A stretch of 64,000 bases of DNA from Acidobacteriaceae bacterium KBS 146 (GTDB taxonomy: Bacteria > Acidobacteriota > Terriglobia > Terriglobales > Acidobacteriaceae), in contig JHVA01000001.1 of NCBI GenBank assembly GCA_000688615.1, forward strand, positions 3,038,001 through 3,102,000. Reading direction: 5' to 3'. Position numbers and translations under genes: made by a program. Below, one piece after another: positions 35,149-44,185 of this stretch; the stretch's first letter is position 1; each line of letters starts with the position of its first letter. The notes under the pieces are model-generated. The model did not search any database, had not been told where the DNA came from, and saw nothing but the letters and a program-made list of their open reading frames with translations.

Positions 35149-38100
35149 CTAGAAGCTGTACTTCAGCAGGAAGCGCAGCTGACGGCCGCCAGAGTTCGTC
35201 AGACCATAATCCAGGAAAGTATTGTTTCCGTAGAGCGGATTGTTGATTGCATCTGTGGTCAAAGTCGACTTGACGGCGAAACCAGGCTGACTCGTCAGCG
35301 CATGATTGAAGACGTTGAACGACTCCGCACGGAAATCAATGGCGTGTCGCTCAAACAGCTTGAAGGTCCGCTGTATCGACATATCCCATTGCTGGTTAGT
35401 CTTGCCATACGTTGCGTTGCGGCTGATCGTATTGCCCTGCGTGTAGAGGTACGGAAGAACCCAGTGCACCTGGTCCAGGTTGACCGGGTGGCAGTCATCA
35501 GACGTATTCCAGAATGCTCCGCCATCACAGTAACCTCCGGTCGGCACATTCCATAGATTCGGGTCATCTCCATGCACCGCATAGGTGTTCAGAGGAGCCT
35601 TTGGATTGGCAAGCTGTGGCCGGTCATTGCTGATGCCATCGCCGTTCCAGTCAAATCCATCCTCCACGTTGACCGGGCTGCCGCTATAGATAGAGGTAAT
35701 TCCCGCAAACGTCCAGCCATTCACCACGGCAGCAGCGGCCTTGGCGTATCCCTCGGCATGCCACGTCGGCGCGGTATACAAATACGTCATCGAGAACACA
35801 TGCCGCAGGTCGAACGCTGACGGGCCCCACTCCAGGCCGCGCGGATTCGGATACTGACGTTCCGCATAGGTCGACCAGTTTCCGTCATTCGGCGTAAACA
35901 GCTCCGAGCCCGTATCCAGTGCCTTCGAATAGGTATATGTTCCGCGGAAGGTCAGTCCCTGCCTGAGCTTATGCTCTACGGTGAACTGTCCTGCGTGATA
36001 CATCGAATCGTTGGTGTTGTCTTCGCGGATAATACGACCGCGGCTGGAGGTCACCCTCTTCGTACTTCCCGGTATGGTGGGGTTGAACTCGGTCGTAGCA
36101 TACTGATGCACCCCGCGATTCCCTACATAGGCAGCAGAGAAGACAAATGACCCTGGCAGCTCCCGTTGAACCCGGAGATTCCATTGAAAGTTCTCGGGAT
36201 CGACGAGATTCGATGCGATCACGTTCGCCGTGTCGGTCGGCAGCGGGTTCTTATTCGTGATTCGGTCGAGCACACCCGACCAGTTCGCGGTTCCACGGCC
36301 CGCAGTCGAGCTTCGAACCTGCTTGGACGCGGCATTCGGTGCGCTGGTCTGAATATTGTCGATGATGTTGGTGAATATGTGGGAGTAGAAGAGACCAAAC
36401 CCACCGCTGATGACGGTCTTTCCATTCGGAATGGGAGACCAGTTGAATCCAAGACGTGGGGCAATGTTGTTCTTATCGGGGACCTGCTTCACATTGCACA
36501 GGAAGCATGCCGGGTCGGTCGAATTGAAGGCAGGATGCCCCAGGTAATTGAACGGGGCTCCGTTGTACTCGTACCTCACGCCGAGATCGACCGAAAGGTT
36601 CGGGCGCAGCTTCCAGGTGTCCTGAGCGTAGTAGTTTTGCGACCAGATCTCAGGCCGTGCAATAGGATTCCCAAATGTGATGGAGGCCAGACTGCTGTCG
36701 GTACCTCCAAAGTCATCCATATAGTTGGCAAGAGCGCTGTAGCTGGCACCGGTCAACTGATTGGTATAAGGGATGGTGCCGTAGAAGTTGAATGGAGCCT
36801 GATCGCGCACCCGGATATCGGAGATATCGAACCCGACTTTAATAAAGTGGTTCCCATGAGTAATGCTCACTGCATCCTGCAGGGTATAGGTGTTCTGGAA
36901 ACGTCCCTGGGGCACGCTGGTCGGAATTCCGTACCCCGTAATGTTGCTGATCGAAACGCCTGGCTTTACAGAAAGCGGGTTTGAACGTGTCTCCGGCCGA
37001 AGATCGAAGCCGAATCCAATGCGGCTCCAGTTGAGTCGCAGTTCATTCAGCAGGCTCGGCGAAAAGATATGCGTCTCGGTAATTCCAGCATTCCGCGAAT
37101 TTCCCGACTGCATGGTGTCGAACCCCGACAATTGATCAGGGTAATTGGTCACATCATAAGGCGTGCTGGAAGGAGCCTGAATGAAGCGAAGCTGCAATTT
37201 GTCAGATGCTGAAATGTTGATATCGCCCTTGGCGATCAACTCGTAGCTGTTGTTCTGATTCCCAAGACTACGTTGCACGCCGGCGAAATCAACGCTGCCA
37301 CGATCGACGCCAGTAACGGGGTCCACGCCAAGAGGAATTGTCTTCGCAAAGTTCGGATTGGTTCCACGAAGACTGCCGTAAGCTCCCAACAACGTCGCAA
37401 TGCGTGGATTCGAAGAAAACTGCTGCAGCTTTGCAAAACCTGCATCCGTTGGAACCGTCAGAACGCCAAGGTTCGCAGTCTCCCTCCGATGGTCCCACTG
37501 GGTCGACACGAAGAAGAAGGCCTTATCTTTGACCACGGGTCCGCCAACGCGGAAGCCATAGACGTTCTCACGGTACTTCGCCTTCGGATTCCCATTGAGC
37601 ACATCATTGTGGTCCGTCGCGTCGAGAGACGAGTTGAACAGTCGATCCCAGACCGCGCCGTGGAACTGGTTCGATCCACTCTGATAAATCAGGTTCGAAA
37701 CCGAACCACCGTGCCCAAACTCAGCCGAGAAAGAGTTCAGCAGAAACGTGACCTCCTGGACGGCCTCTGTATTCGCGGGCGTGAATGCCTGGCCATGGAT
37801 GCCTTGATCGTTGTTGTCCATGCCCTCGATCAGGAAGTTGTTGTCTCTCGGACGCCCACCGTTCACCGCGAACGAAGTTCCGTTCGTCAGGTCTACCGTC
37901 TTAACCGCGGACACTCCCGGCAGGGTCGTCGCCAGCGCATAAGGATTAAGCGTTGAGATCGGTAGGGTCTGGACCTCCTTCATGTTGAGCGTATTGCTCA
38001 ACTCTCCGCTATCGGTGCGTAGCAGTTCCACCTCGGCGGAGACATCGACCGAAACAGCGGACCCTCCTGGCTGGAGTACCAGGTTCACGGAGGTAACCAC

Positions 38101-38433
38101 CGAACTGGTCACATGAGCGCTGGGAGCCGTCGTCGTCCCGAACGTATCGGCACTGGCCGACACCTTATAGTCACCCGGCAAGACAGCCTCAATGCGATAG
38201 GCACCGGCGCTGTTCGTCGTTGCTGTGCGCGTATCGTTCGTCTGCAGCGAGACCGCCGTCACCGTGGCCCCTTGAACGGCAGCTCCCGACGCATCGGTAA
38301 TCGTGCCCGCGATCGTTCCTTGCGGACTCTGCGCAGCTCCCGGGAGAGCAGCAAGGCCAAAGATCAAAATTGCCAGAAACGGAAGACGAAACCTGTAAGC
38401 AAAACGACCCACAAAAGAATGAAGTGCACTCAT
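35149..38433 (-). CDS. TonB-dependent receptor, Oar-like with carboxypeptidase-regulatory domain
   Basis: A 1,094-residue outer-membrane receptor. After the signal peptide a carboxypeptidase-regulatory-like Ig fold ('GTIAGTITDASGAAVQGATV') is followed by a plug region and a long barrel ending 'RQLRFLLKYSF', with terminal Phe for BAM. This Oar-like form is abundant in Acidobacteria. AGGA lies upstream of the ATG. It likely imports or binds large polymers, probably with TonB. Substrate unknown. Confidence 0.92.
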   Translation of the reverse strand: MSALHSFVGRFAYRFRLPFLAILIFGLAALPGAAQSPQGTIAGTITDASGAAVQGATVTAVSLQTNDTRTATTNSAGAYRIEAVLPGDYKVSASADTFGTTTAPSAHVTSSVVTSVNLVLQPGGSAVSVDVSAEVELLRTDSGELSNTLNMKEVQTLPISTLNPYALATTLPGVSAVKTVDLTNGTSFAVNGGRPRDNNFLIEGMDNNDQGIHGQAFTPANTEAVQEVTFLLNSFSAEFGHGGSVSNLIYQSGSNQFHGAVWDRLFNSSLDATDHNDVLNGNPKAKYRENVYGFRVGGPVVKDKAFFFVSTQWDHRRETANLGVLTVPTDAGFAKLQQFSSNPRIATLLGAYGSLRGTNPNFAKTIPLGVDPVTGVDRGSVDFAGVQRSLGNQNNSYELIAKGDINISASDKLQLRFIQAPSSTPYDVTNYPDQLSGFDTMQSGNSRNAGITETHIFSPSLLNELRLNWSRIGFGFDLRPETRSNPLSVKPGVSISNITGYGIPTSVPQGRFQNTYTLQDAVSITHGNHFIKVGFDISDIRVRDQAPFNFYGTIPYTNQLTGASYSALANYMDDFGGTDSSLASITFGNPIARPEIWSQNYYAQDTWKLRPNLSVDLGVRYEYNGAPFNYLGHPAFNSTDPACFLCNVKQVPDKNNIAPRLGFNWSPIPNGKTVISGGFGLFYSHIFTNIIDNIQTSAPNAASKQVRSSTAGRGTANWSGVLDRITNKNPLPTDTANVIASNLVDPENFQWNLRVQRELPGSFVFSAAYVGNRGVHQYATTEFNPTIPGSTKRVTSSRGRIIREDNTNDSMYHAGQFTVEHKLRQGLTFRGTYTYSKALDTGSELFTPNDGNWSTYAERQYPNPRGLEWGPSAFDLRHVFSMTYLYTAPTWHAEGYAKAAAAVVNGWTFAGITSIYSGSPVNVEDGFDWNGDGISNDRPQLANPKAPLNTYAVHGDDPNLWNVPTGGYCDGGAFWNTSDDCHPVNLDQVHWVLPYLYTQGNTISRNATYGKTNQQWDMSIQRTFKLFERHAIDFRAESFNVFNHALTSQPGFAVKSTLTTDAINNPLYGNNTFLDYGLTNSGGRQLRFLLKYSF

Positions 38434-38764
38434 GTATTTTCCTGTCCTCGACCAACCCTCTCGGACTCAATTCGGACTGAAACCGATCGTTCCCTACTCG
38501 AAAGTAATAGAGGAGGTAACTTTAGTGTTGCAATTAACTGCATATTGCAATCACCTTGCCAAATAGAAGGGATACGAAAACCACCCCAGATTCCCAAAAT
38601 GGGATCCAATCGATCGCTTCTCCCCGGTTTTCGAATATGTTTTTTTGTATTTTATCGACAAACAGAACCTCAATCCCATAGCAAATCCTCGAGATTCGTC
38701 GTGGTTCGTCACTTAAATTTAGGTGCTTGAGGGCTGTTTTTGAGGTTTGTGTTCTCCTGATCCC
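38434..38764. other. Divergent promoter region of TonB receptor and cobO
   Basis: 331 bases, AT-rich compared with neighbours. TTGCAAT occurs twice (38526-38532 and 38543-38549) as a direct repeat in the receptor promoter region. No cobalamin riboswitch motif was seen although cobO is adjacent. Confidence 0.4.
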
Positions 38765-39328
38765 ATGACCGAAACCTCTCGTCGCGGACTGATCCTGATC
38801 AACACCGGCCCAGGCAAGGGCAAGACCACCGCCGCACTCGGAACCGCCATGCGGGCGGCGGGAAACGGGATGCGGGTTCTTATCCTGCAGTTTCTAAAGG
38901 GTTCCTGGCACTATGGCGAGCTTGACGCCATTGAGGCCCTCGGCCGTGCTCTCGGAACCCCCGAGGAGCCCACGATCGTCATCCGCCAGATGGGCCGCGG
39001 CTTCGTCAAGGTAGGAGGCGCCGAGACCGATCCCGAGGACATTCGCATGGTCGAAGACGCCTGGTCCGAGGCAGCCTCAGCCATCCTCTCCGGCGACTGG
39101 GATCTCGTCGTACTGGATGAGATCAACTACGCCATTGGCTACAGAATGCTCGACCCGGAGAAGGTCGCAGAGGTCCTCCGCCAGAAACCTGAGATGGTCC
39201 ACGTCATTCTTACCGGCCGCAACGCTCATCCCACGCTGGTCGAGCTCGCCGACACCGTCACCGAGATGCGCGAGGTCAAGCACGCCTACCAGAAAGGAAT
39301 TCTCGCCCAGCGCGGTATCGAGTTTTAG
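38765..39328 (+). CDS. cobO: Cob(I)yrinic acid a,c-diamide adenosyltransferase
   Basis: A 187-residue CobA/BtuR-type enzyme with P-loop 'NTGPGKGKTTAALG' and 'DLVVLDEINYAIGYRML', then 'VILTGRNAHPTLVELAD'. It adenosylates cobalt corrinoids with ATP. No other cobalamin synthesis genes are near, so it may serve salvage. ATG at 38765 chosen; no strong ribosome binding site. Confidence 0.92.
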   Translation: MTETSRRGLILINTGPGKGKTTAALGTAMRAAGNGMRVLILQFLKGSWHYGELDAIEALGRALGTPEEPTIVIRQMGRGFVKVGGAETDPEDIRMVEDAWSEAASAILSGDWDLVVLDEINYAIGYRMLDPEKVAEVLRQKPEMVHVILTGRNAHPTLVELADTVTEMREVKHAYQKGILAQRGIEF

Positions 39329-39376
39329 CGAGTAACATCGCGCGACGATTCGACGCCAACAGCATCCACTCTCAAG

Positions 39377-40204
39377 ATGCCCCTCTACGATGATGAGACA
39401 CTCCAACGCTTTGAAGCCGAAGGTTCCCCGGCGATAACTTCCACCCCAAGCCACCACGGCTGGGTCCCCCACAACGGCGCACGCATCTGGTACGCCGATT
39501 ACGGCGAAGGTTCAGCGGTGATTCTGCTGCACGGCGGCCTCGGCCACTCCGGTAACTGGGGCAATCAGGTGGACGCTTTGGTCGACGCGGGATACCGCGT
39601 TCTTACCATCGATAGTCGCGGTCACGGCCGTAGCACCCGCGACGATCGCCCCTTCACCTATCAGCTCATGGCCTCGGACGTCCTCGCCGTTATGGACCAG
39701 ACTCGCCTCGCAACCGCGTCCCTCATCGGCTGGAGCGATGGGGCCTGCACCGCTCTCATCCTCGCCGACCGCGAACCCCATCGTATCGACCGCGTCTTCT
39801 TCTTTGCCTGCAATATGGACCCAAGCGGCGCCAAGCCCCTCGACGCGTTGCCTCCGATCGTTGAACGCTGCTTCCACCGTCATGTCGCCGACTATCAGCG
39901 CCTCTCGGCCACTCCTGACCGCTTCACCGATTTCCACGAAGCCGTTAGCCGCATGATGAAGACCGAGCCCAACTACAGCGCCCAGGACCTCGCTCGCATC
40001 TCCGTGCCGGTCACCGTTGCCTTAGGCGAGTACGACGAATTTATTCATCGTGCCCACGCCGAGTATCTCGCCTGCAACATCCCTAGCGCGAAGTTCCTCC
40101 TGTTAGAAGGTGTGAGCCATTTTGCTCCACTACAGCGGCCTACGCTCTTCAATCAAGCCATAGTCACGTTTCTCAAAAGTACGCGAACCGAACCTCAATC
40201 TTGA
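39377..40204 (+). CDS. Alpha/beta hydrolase
   Basis: A 275-residue hydrolase with oxyanion-loop motif 'VILLHGGLGHSGNW', 'IDSRGHGRS', nucleophile elbow 'GWSDGA', and a late His in 'GVSHFAPLQRP'. It has no signal peptide. Its last 32 bases overlap the end of the convergent M56 peptidase gene. Substrate unknown. Confidence 0.85.
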   Translation: MPLYDDETLQRFEAEGSPAITSTPSHHGWVPHNGARIWYADYGEGSAVILLHGGLGHSGNWGNQVDALVDAGYRVLTIDSRGHGRSTRDDRPFTYQLMASDVLAVMDQTRLATASLIGWSDGACTALILADREPHRIDRVFFFACNMDPSGAKPLDALPPIVERCFHRHVADYQRLSATPDRFTDFHEAVSRMMKTEPNYSAQDLARISVPVTVALGEYDEFIHRAHAEYLACNIPSAKFLLLEGVSHFAPLQRPTLFNQAIVTFLKSTRTEPQS

Positions 40205-41498
40205 GATCCTTGGCGATGGGTTTGCCGTCGCTTGTCGCTGGTCTGAACCGATATCCCTTAACTGCCGCGATCGCATTCCTGTCGAAATCCGGCCGCAAGC
40301 TTCGGAGGATGTGCACCTCCTGAGGGAGGCCTTGTTCATCCACAACGAGCGAGACCAGGCAGGTTCCGCTCAGGCGATCCTCTGGAGAAACGCGAGGATA
40401 CTCGGGCTGTTCGCTATGGATGAGCACTGGCATCGTCACTCGGGAGGGATCGCTCGACGGATGATTTGCGGCCTCTTCTGTTCCATCGGTCCTCACCCCT
40501 AACCGCAAGGTCAGGGCAGAGCCTACCGTGATTGCACCGAGCATCACACAAGCGGTCAACATCGCCAGGCGCAGAGCTCTTCCAGAAGTGATCGTCTTTT
40601 GTGTAAGGTTCATCACTCTATCCTCCAGGTTGTTGGCATCGAAGATTCCGATGGCGTGAATCTCTCCCCGCCCCTGCTCTACCAACACAGAGGCCAGACG
40701 AAGCAGCGATCGTGCATAGTTCTCTTTCCCTCGAAGCGTGCCCGCAGCCATTGCGTCGCACACCATCTCGCGACTCGCCGCGATTCGTGTCTTCGTCACC
40801 CCCAGCAGCGGATGAAACGCGCAGGGCAGCGCCAGCGTGTTGTAGAAAATGTTTTTGAGGAAGTCATGCCGCGCGATATGCGCGCACTCATGGGCCAGTG
40901 CCGCATTCAGATCTTCTTCCGCCGTGCGTTCCGCGAATCCCGGCGGCAGCAGCAGCAATCCGCGCCCCACGGTAGCCGGCGCGCCGATATGGACGGACTC
41001 TGCCGCAAGGACGCAGCCATCCTCGAGACCCAACGCGGGGGCCAGTCGTCGCAATGACGTCATCACTTCCCCTGAGACGGGACCGCAGACGCTGCGCGCC
41101 ATCTCTCCCGCTTTCGCTATTCTCCATAGCAGTTGCCCAGCGAAATACAACGTAGCGCACAGGTAAGCCGCAAGCACTGAGGCGATTGCCCAGTGCGGAA
41201 GCGTGATTCCATGAGAAGCGTGCACCGTACTGGCCGTCATCCTGAACTTCACCGTGCCGCCTGGCGCGTCGCCGCCGGACCATAGACCAAACAACATCGA
41301 ACGAATCCCGCCTGGCGGCACGGTGAGCGCAGGCAGAAAAATCTCCATCATCAGGGCTGTTACCCATACCTTGTGAACCAGCGCGGCTCCCACGCGTTGC
41401 GCCAGTATGACCGCCGCCCACGCAGCGACAAACACCAGAGGCACCATCCACAGGCAATTCGCAATGTACCCCATCCACCACAATTCGAAGGCCTTCAT
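40173..41498 (-). CDS. M56 (BlaR1-like) membrane metallopeptidase with TonB C-terminal domain
   Basis: A 441-residue protein. N-terminal membrane helices (about 1-60, 105-125) hold the peptidase, with HExxH as H203-E-C-A-H207. After a further helix (about 300-320) comes a TonB C-terminal fold ('VSPEDRLSGTCLVSLVVDEQ', 'IAAVKGYRFRPATSDGKPI'). The M56-TonB fusion is typical of Acidobacteria and replaces the penicillin-sensor domain of BlaR1. ATGA overlap with the BlaI-like gene upstream. Confidence 0.9.
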   Translation of the reverse strand: MKAFELWWMGYIANCLWMVPLVFVAAWAAVILAQRVGAALVHKVWVTALMMEIFLPALTVPPGGIRSMLFGLWSGGDAPGGTVKFRMTASTVHASHGITLPHWAIASVLAAYLCATLYFAGQLLWRIAKAGEMARSVCGPVSGEVMTSLRRLAPALGLEDGCVLAAESVHIGAPATVGRGLLLLPPGFAERTAEEDLNAALAHECAHIARHDFLKNIFYNTLALPCAFHPLLGVTKTRIAASREMVCDAMAAGTLRGKENYARSLLRLASVLVEQGRGEIHAIGIFDANNLEDRVMNLTQKTITSGRALRLAMLTACVMLGAITVGSALTLRLGVRTDGTEEAANHPSSDPSRVTMPVLIHSEQPEYPRVSPEDRLSGTCLVSLVVDEQGLPQEVHILRSLRPDFDRNAIAAVKGYRFRPATSDGKPIAKDLKIEVRFAYF

Positions 41499-41875
41499 TC
41501 ATCCGCTCCTTCTTCCGCCAGTTTTTTAGTCAGTCGCGTGATGGTCGCTTTATCGAGCTGCCTGTTCTTGATCAGGCTCATAACCAGCTCTTCACTTGAG
41601 CCCCCAAACATGCGATCGACGAGATCCCGAACAGCATGGCTGACGGCCTTCGACTCCGTTACCGCCGCGCTGTACTCATAGGCTCGGCCCAGCAACCGCC
41701 GTTTCAGCTTTCCCTTACGCTCTAGAATGTTCAGCATCGTCTGCACCGTCGTATACGCGAGCGGTGGGTCCAGGGCCTCCTGAACGGCGGTCACGCCACT
41801 CGGCCCCTGTTTCCAGATCACCTGCATGATCTTCAACTCCAGTTTTGTCAGCCCATCCTTCACTTTGCCGCCCAT
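41495..41875 (-). CDS. BlaI/MecI/CopY family repressor
   Basis: A 126-residue winged-helix repressor: 'LTKLELKIMQVIWKQGPSGV', 'YTTVQTMLNILERKGKLKR', then a dimerisation tail. BlaI-type repressors are cleaved after activation of their M56 partner, here the next gene. The ATG is seven bases after AGGAG, which lies inside the operator palindrome. Confidence 0.92.
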   Translation of the reverse strand: MGGKVKDGLTKLELKIMQVIWKQGPSGVTAVQEALDPPLAYTTVQTMLNILERKGKLKRRLLGRAYEYSAAVTESKAVSHAVRDLVDRMFGGSSEELVMSLIKNRQLDKATITRLTKKLAEEGADE

Positions 41876-41880
41876 TGCAT

Positions 41881-41938
41881 CTCCTAATAAATTAGGAGAT
41901 TAGGTTGTCTTTCTGGAATTTGTCAACTAAATATTTAG
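41881..41938. promoter_or_regulatory. Two BlaI-type operators
   Basis: CTCCTAATAAATTAGGAG (41881-41898) and CTAAATATTTAG (41927-41938), centres 43 bases apart. The first includes the ribosome binding site of the blaI-like gene, so the repressor would also block translation starts. Confidence 0.8.
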
Positions 41939-42167
41939 GAGATAGATCGCCTTGAGGCCCCGCCAAAAGTTCAGCGCGAGAAACTGCTGGCACCCCCGGC
42001 CGGTTATGCTCACAACTCAGACACTCGTATGGAGCACGCCGACATCGTGAGTCCAGTAAACTCGAGTTGGTGATGTGGATGGTTCAGAGAGAGAGTTATT
42101 CCGATAGGGGACAACTGCGGTCAACTCACATAGATCACACGTCGCCTTCATCGAAAGGAACACATTC

Positions 42168-42383
42168 ATGCTCTGTGCCACTGGACAGACCTTATCGGAG
42201 GAATTAAAGGCTGCGGGCCTGGAAGTCTCCATCGCAGAAGCTGACCGCGACAGTGTTGGAGTTATTGCCGCGAGAGGCAGAAAACGGAACGCGCTTCAAG
42301 CTCTGAATGAACACAGAGAAAACTGCGCACTATGCTCCAAGCCTGTGAGTATTAGCAAGCCGGATGACCACAGGTCTCGTTAA
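42168..42383 (+). CDS. Small protein of unknown function with CxxC
   Basis: A 71-residue protein preceded by AAAGGA. The sequence 'LSEELKAAGLEVSIAEADRD' then 'LNEHRENCALCSKPVS' has a CxxC near the end. No family recognised. It lies alone in a gap of over 500 bases after the BlaI operators. Moderate support only from the ribosome binding site and composition. Confidence 0.42.
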   Translation: MLCATGQTLSEELKAAGLEVSIAEADRDSVGVIAARGRKRNALQALNEHRENCALCSKPVSISKPDDHRSR

Positions 42384-42478
42384 AGGGATAGACGCACAGC
42401 AGAAAGACGGCTCGTACTCAAAAAAACTTTTTCCTTGCCATCCCCCCGCTCCACCCCTTACAGTTTCGCAGTCGATAA

Positions 42479-42492
42479 GTTAATCGATTAAC
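42479..42492. promoter_or_regulatory. Perfect palindrome GTTAATCGATTAAC, LacI-type operator candidate
   Basis: A 14-base perfect palindrome 26 bases before the start of the unknown Tat-exported gene. LacI-family sugar repressors bind such sites (A/T arms with central CG), consistent with the carbohydrate genes downstream. Confidence 0.6.
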
Positions 42493-42518
42493 ATATGCTG
42501 AAAGGCCAGGTCTTTCCT

Positions 42519-43934
42519 ATGACCCTGCTTCGCCGTTCCGTCTCGCGTCGTTCTGTTCTCGCTTCTCTTATCGGTTCGACTGGCTACGCCGCCGCACGGA
42601 GTTTCTTTCCCGGCATTCCGAACGTGGGCCTCAAGAGCGACACGGATCCGCATCGCACCGAGTGTGGCGTTGGCGCATTGATGCCTTGGGCCGACGGGCT
42701 CTACGCCGTGACGTACAACTCCTCGGGCCAGAAGAATTCCGGCACTGGCCTTGGCCTCTATCGCATCGACGACAACCTCAAGCTCACCATGCTCGACACG
42801 CCGAATGGGGTCTATGCCAACCGCTTTATCCATCACGCCTCGAATCAGTGCATCATTGGCCCCTACATCATCGATGCGAACGGAAAATGGCGTCGCATCG
42901 AGGAGTTGGTGAACTATCGACTTACCTCCACGATGCCTCACCTCACCGATCCCGAAAATCGCGTCTACTTCCAGTCGATGGAAGGTCACTTTATTGAGAT
43001 GGACATCGCCACGCTCAAGACGCGCGTCCTGAACAATCTCACCCGCGACATGAACATCAACCTGCAGCCCCACTTCAAAGGCGGCTACACCGCGCAGGGC
43101 CGCGTCGTCGTCACCAATAACGGCTTTTTCCAGTACGGAGAAGACCAGGGCGGTCTCTTCGAGTACGACGGCAAGAGGTGGACACGCATCTCCAGCAAGC
43201 CGCACATGGACGTCGCGGCGAGGCAGAACATGGGCAACGTCATGTTCGCCACCGGATGGGACGAGCGCTCCGTACTCTTCCACGCGCTTGTCAAAGGGGA
43301 GTGGCAGCATTACCGCCTGCCAAAAGCCTCACACGCCTTCGAGCAGGCGTGGCAAACGGAATGGATGCGCATCCGCGAGGTCGAGACCGAGCACTACCTG
43401 ATGGACATCCACGCCATGTTCTACGAGCTGCAGCCGCTGGCCTTTGAAGATCACATCTGGGGCATCAAGCCGATCTGCCAGCACCTGCGCATGATCCCCG
43501 ACTACTGCAGTTTCCGCGGCCTCTTCGCCGCTGGCGGCAACGAGACCACGCCCAACGTCGATAACAACGCCGTAGTGGGCCAGCCGCAGAGCGGTATCTG
43601 GTTCGGCAAGACCGACGATCTGTGGAGCTGGGGCAAGCCGCAGGGCTGGGGCGGTCCGTGGCGTAACGATCAGGTCATCGCAGGCAAACCCTCCGACCCC
43701 TTCCTCTTCACCGGCTTCGACAAGAAGGTTCTTCACCTCATCGCCGAAAAGGTCGCATCGGTCACCATCGAAGTCGACTTCCTCGGCAACGGTACCTGGG
43801 CGAAGTACGAGACCGTAAAGCTCAGCAGCGGCGAGTACAAGCCCATCGTCTTCCCCGAAGGCTTCAGCGCGCACTGGTGCCGCCTGACACCCTCCTCCTC
43901 ATGCAAAATGACCGCCGAGTTCATGTTCACCTAG
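42519..43934 (+). CDS. Tat-exported protein of unknown function, arabinose-locus context
   Basis: A 471-residue protein with a twin-arginine signal ('SVSRRSVLASLIGSTGYAAA'). The body has repeated beta-rich blades ('LYRIDDNLKLTMLDTPNGVY', 'VYFQSMEGHFIEMDIATLKT', 'GGLFEYDGKRWTRIS') that look like a beta-propeller, with a C-terminal 'VTIEVDFLGNGTWAKYETVK' sandwich. It is likely sugar-related because a GH51 enzyme follows 250 bases later and a LacI-like site precedes. Family not recognised. ATG at 42519 chosen; 42495 is in frame. Confidence 0.72.
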   Translation: MTLLRRSVSRRSVLASLIGSTGYAAARSFFPGIPNVGLKSDTDPHRTECGVGALMPWADGLYAVTYNSSGQKNSGTGLGLYRIDDNLKLTMLDTPNGVYANRFIHHASNQCIIGPYIIDANGKWRRIEELVNYRLTSTMPHLTDPENRVYFQSMEGHFIEMDIATLKTRVLNNLTRDMNINLQPHFKGGYTAQGRVVVTNNGFFQYGEDQGGLFEYDGKRWTRISSKPHMDVAARQNMGNVMFATGWDERSVLFHALVKGEWQHYRLPKASHAFEQAWQTEWMRIREVETEHYLMDIHAMFYELQPLAFEDHIWGIKPICQHLRMIPDYCSFRGLFAAGGNETTPNVDNNAVVGQPQSGIWFGKTDDLWSWGKPQGWGGPWRNDQVIAGKPSDPFLFTGFDKKVLHLIAEKVASVTIEVDFLGNGTWAKYETVKLSSGEYKPIVFPEGFSAHWCRLTPSSSCKMTAEFMFT

Positions 43935-44045
43935 CCCATCCGCAGCGGTCACAAACCACCACTGCGGGTACCCATCTCGGTTTCGACATGTAGGCGCGCT
44001 GAATGTGGGTTCTTCACATCGCGCCGATTCGTGCCGAGGCGCGTC

Positions 44046-44087
44046 CTCGTGAGCGAAGTGCAGCGAAGTCGAAGGATCTGCGTTTCG
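44046..44087. repeat. Dispersed REP-like fragment
   Basis: GAGCGAAGTGCAGCGAAGTC then GAAGGATCTGCG; it shares the GTCGAAGGATCTGC end with the copies at 26121 and 54765. Confidence 0.5.
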
Positions 44088-44185
44088 TTCGTCGCGCCAA
44101 CATCACTTTTCGGTCCCGCCCCTGAACTGGAAAGCACTCCACGGCTCCATATATAGTGGCTTCACTCTCCGGGAGAACGTTTCTC

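Noticed and set aside
38434..38764. Cobalamin riboswitch before cobO
   Set aside because: Looked for because cobO is adjacent; no B12-box-like motif or suitable stem found.
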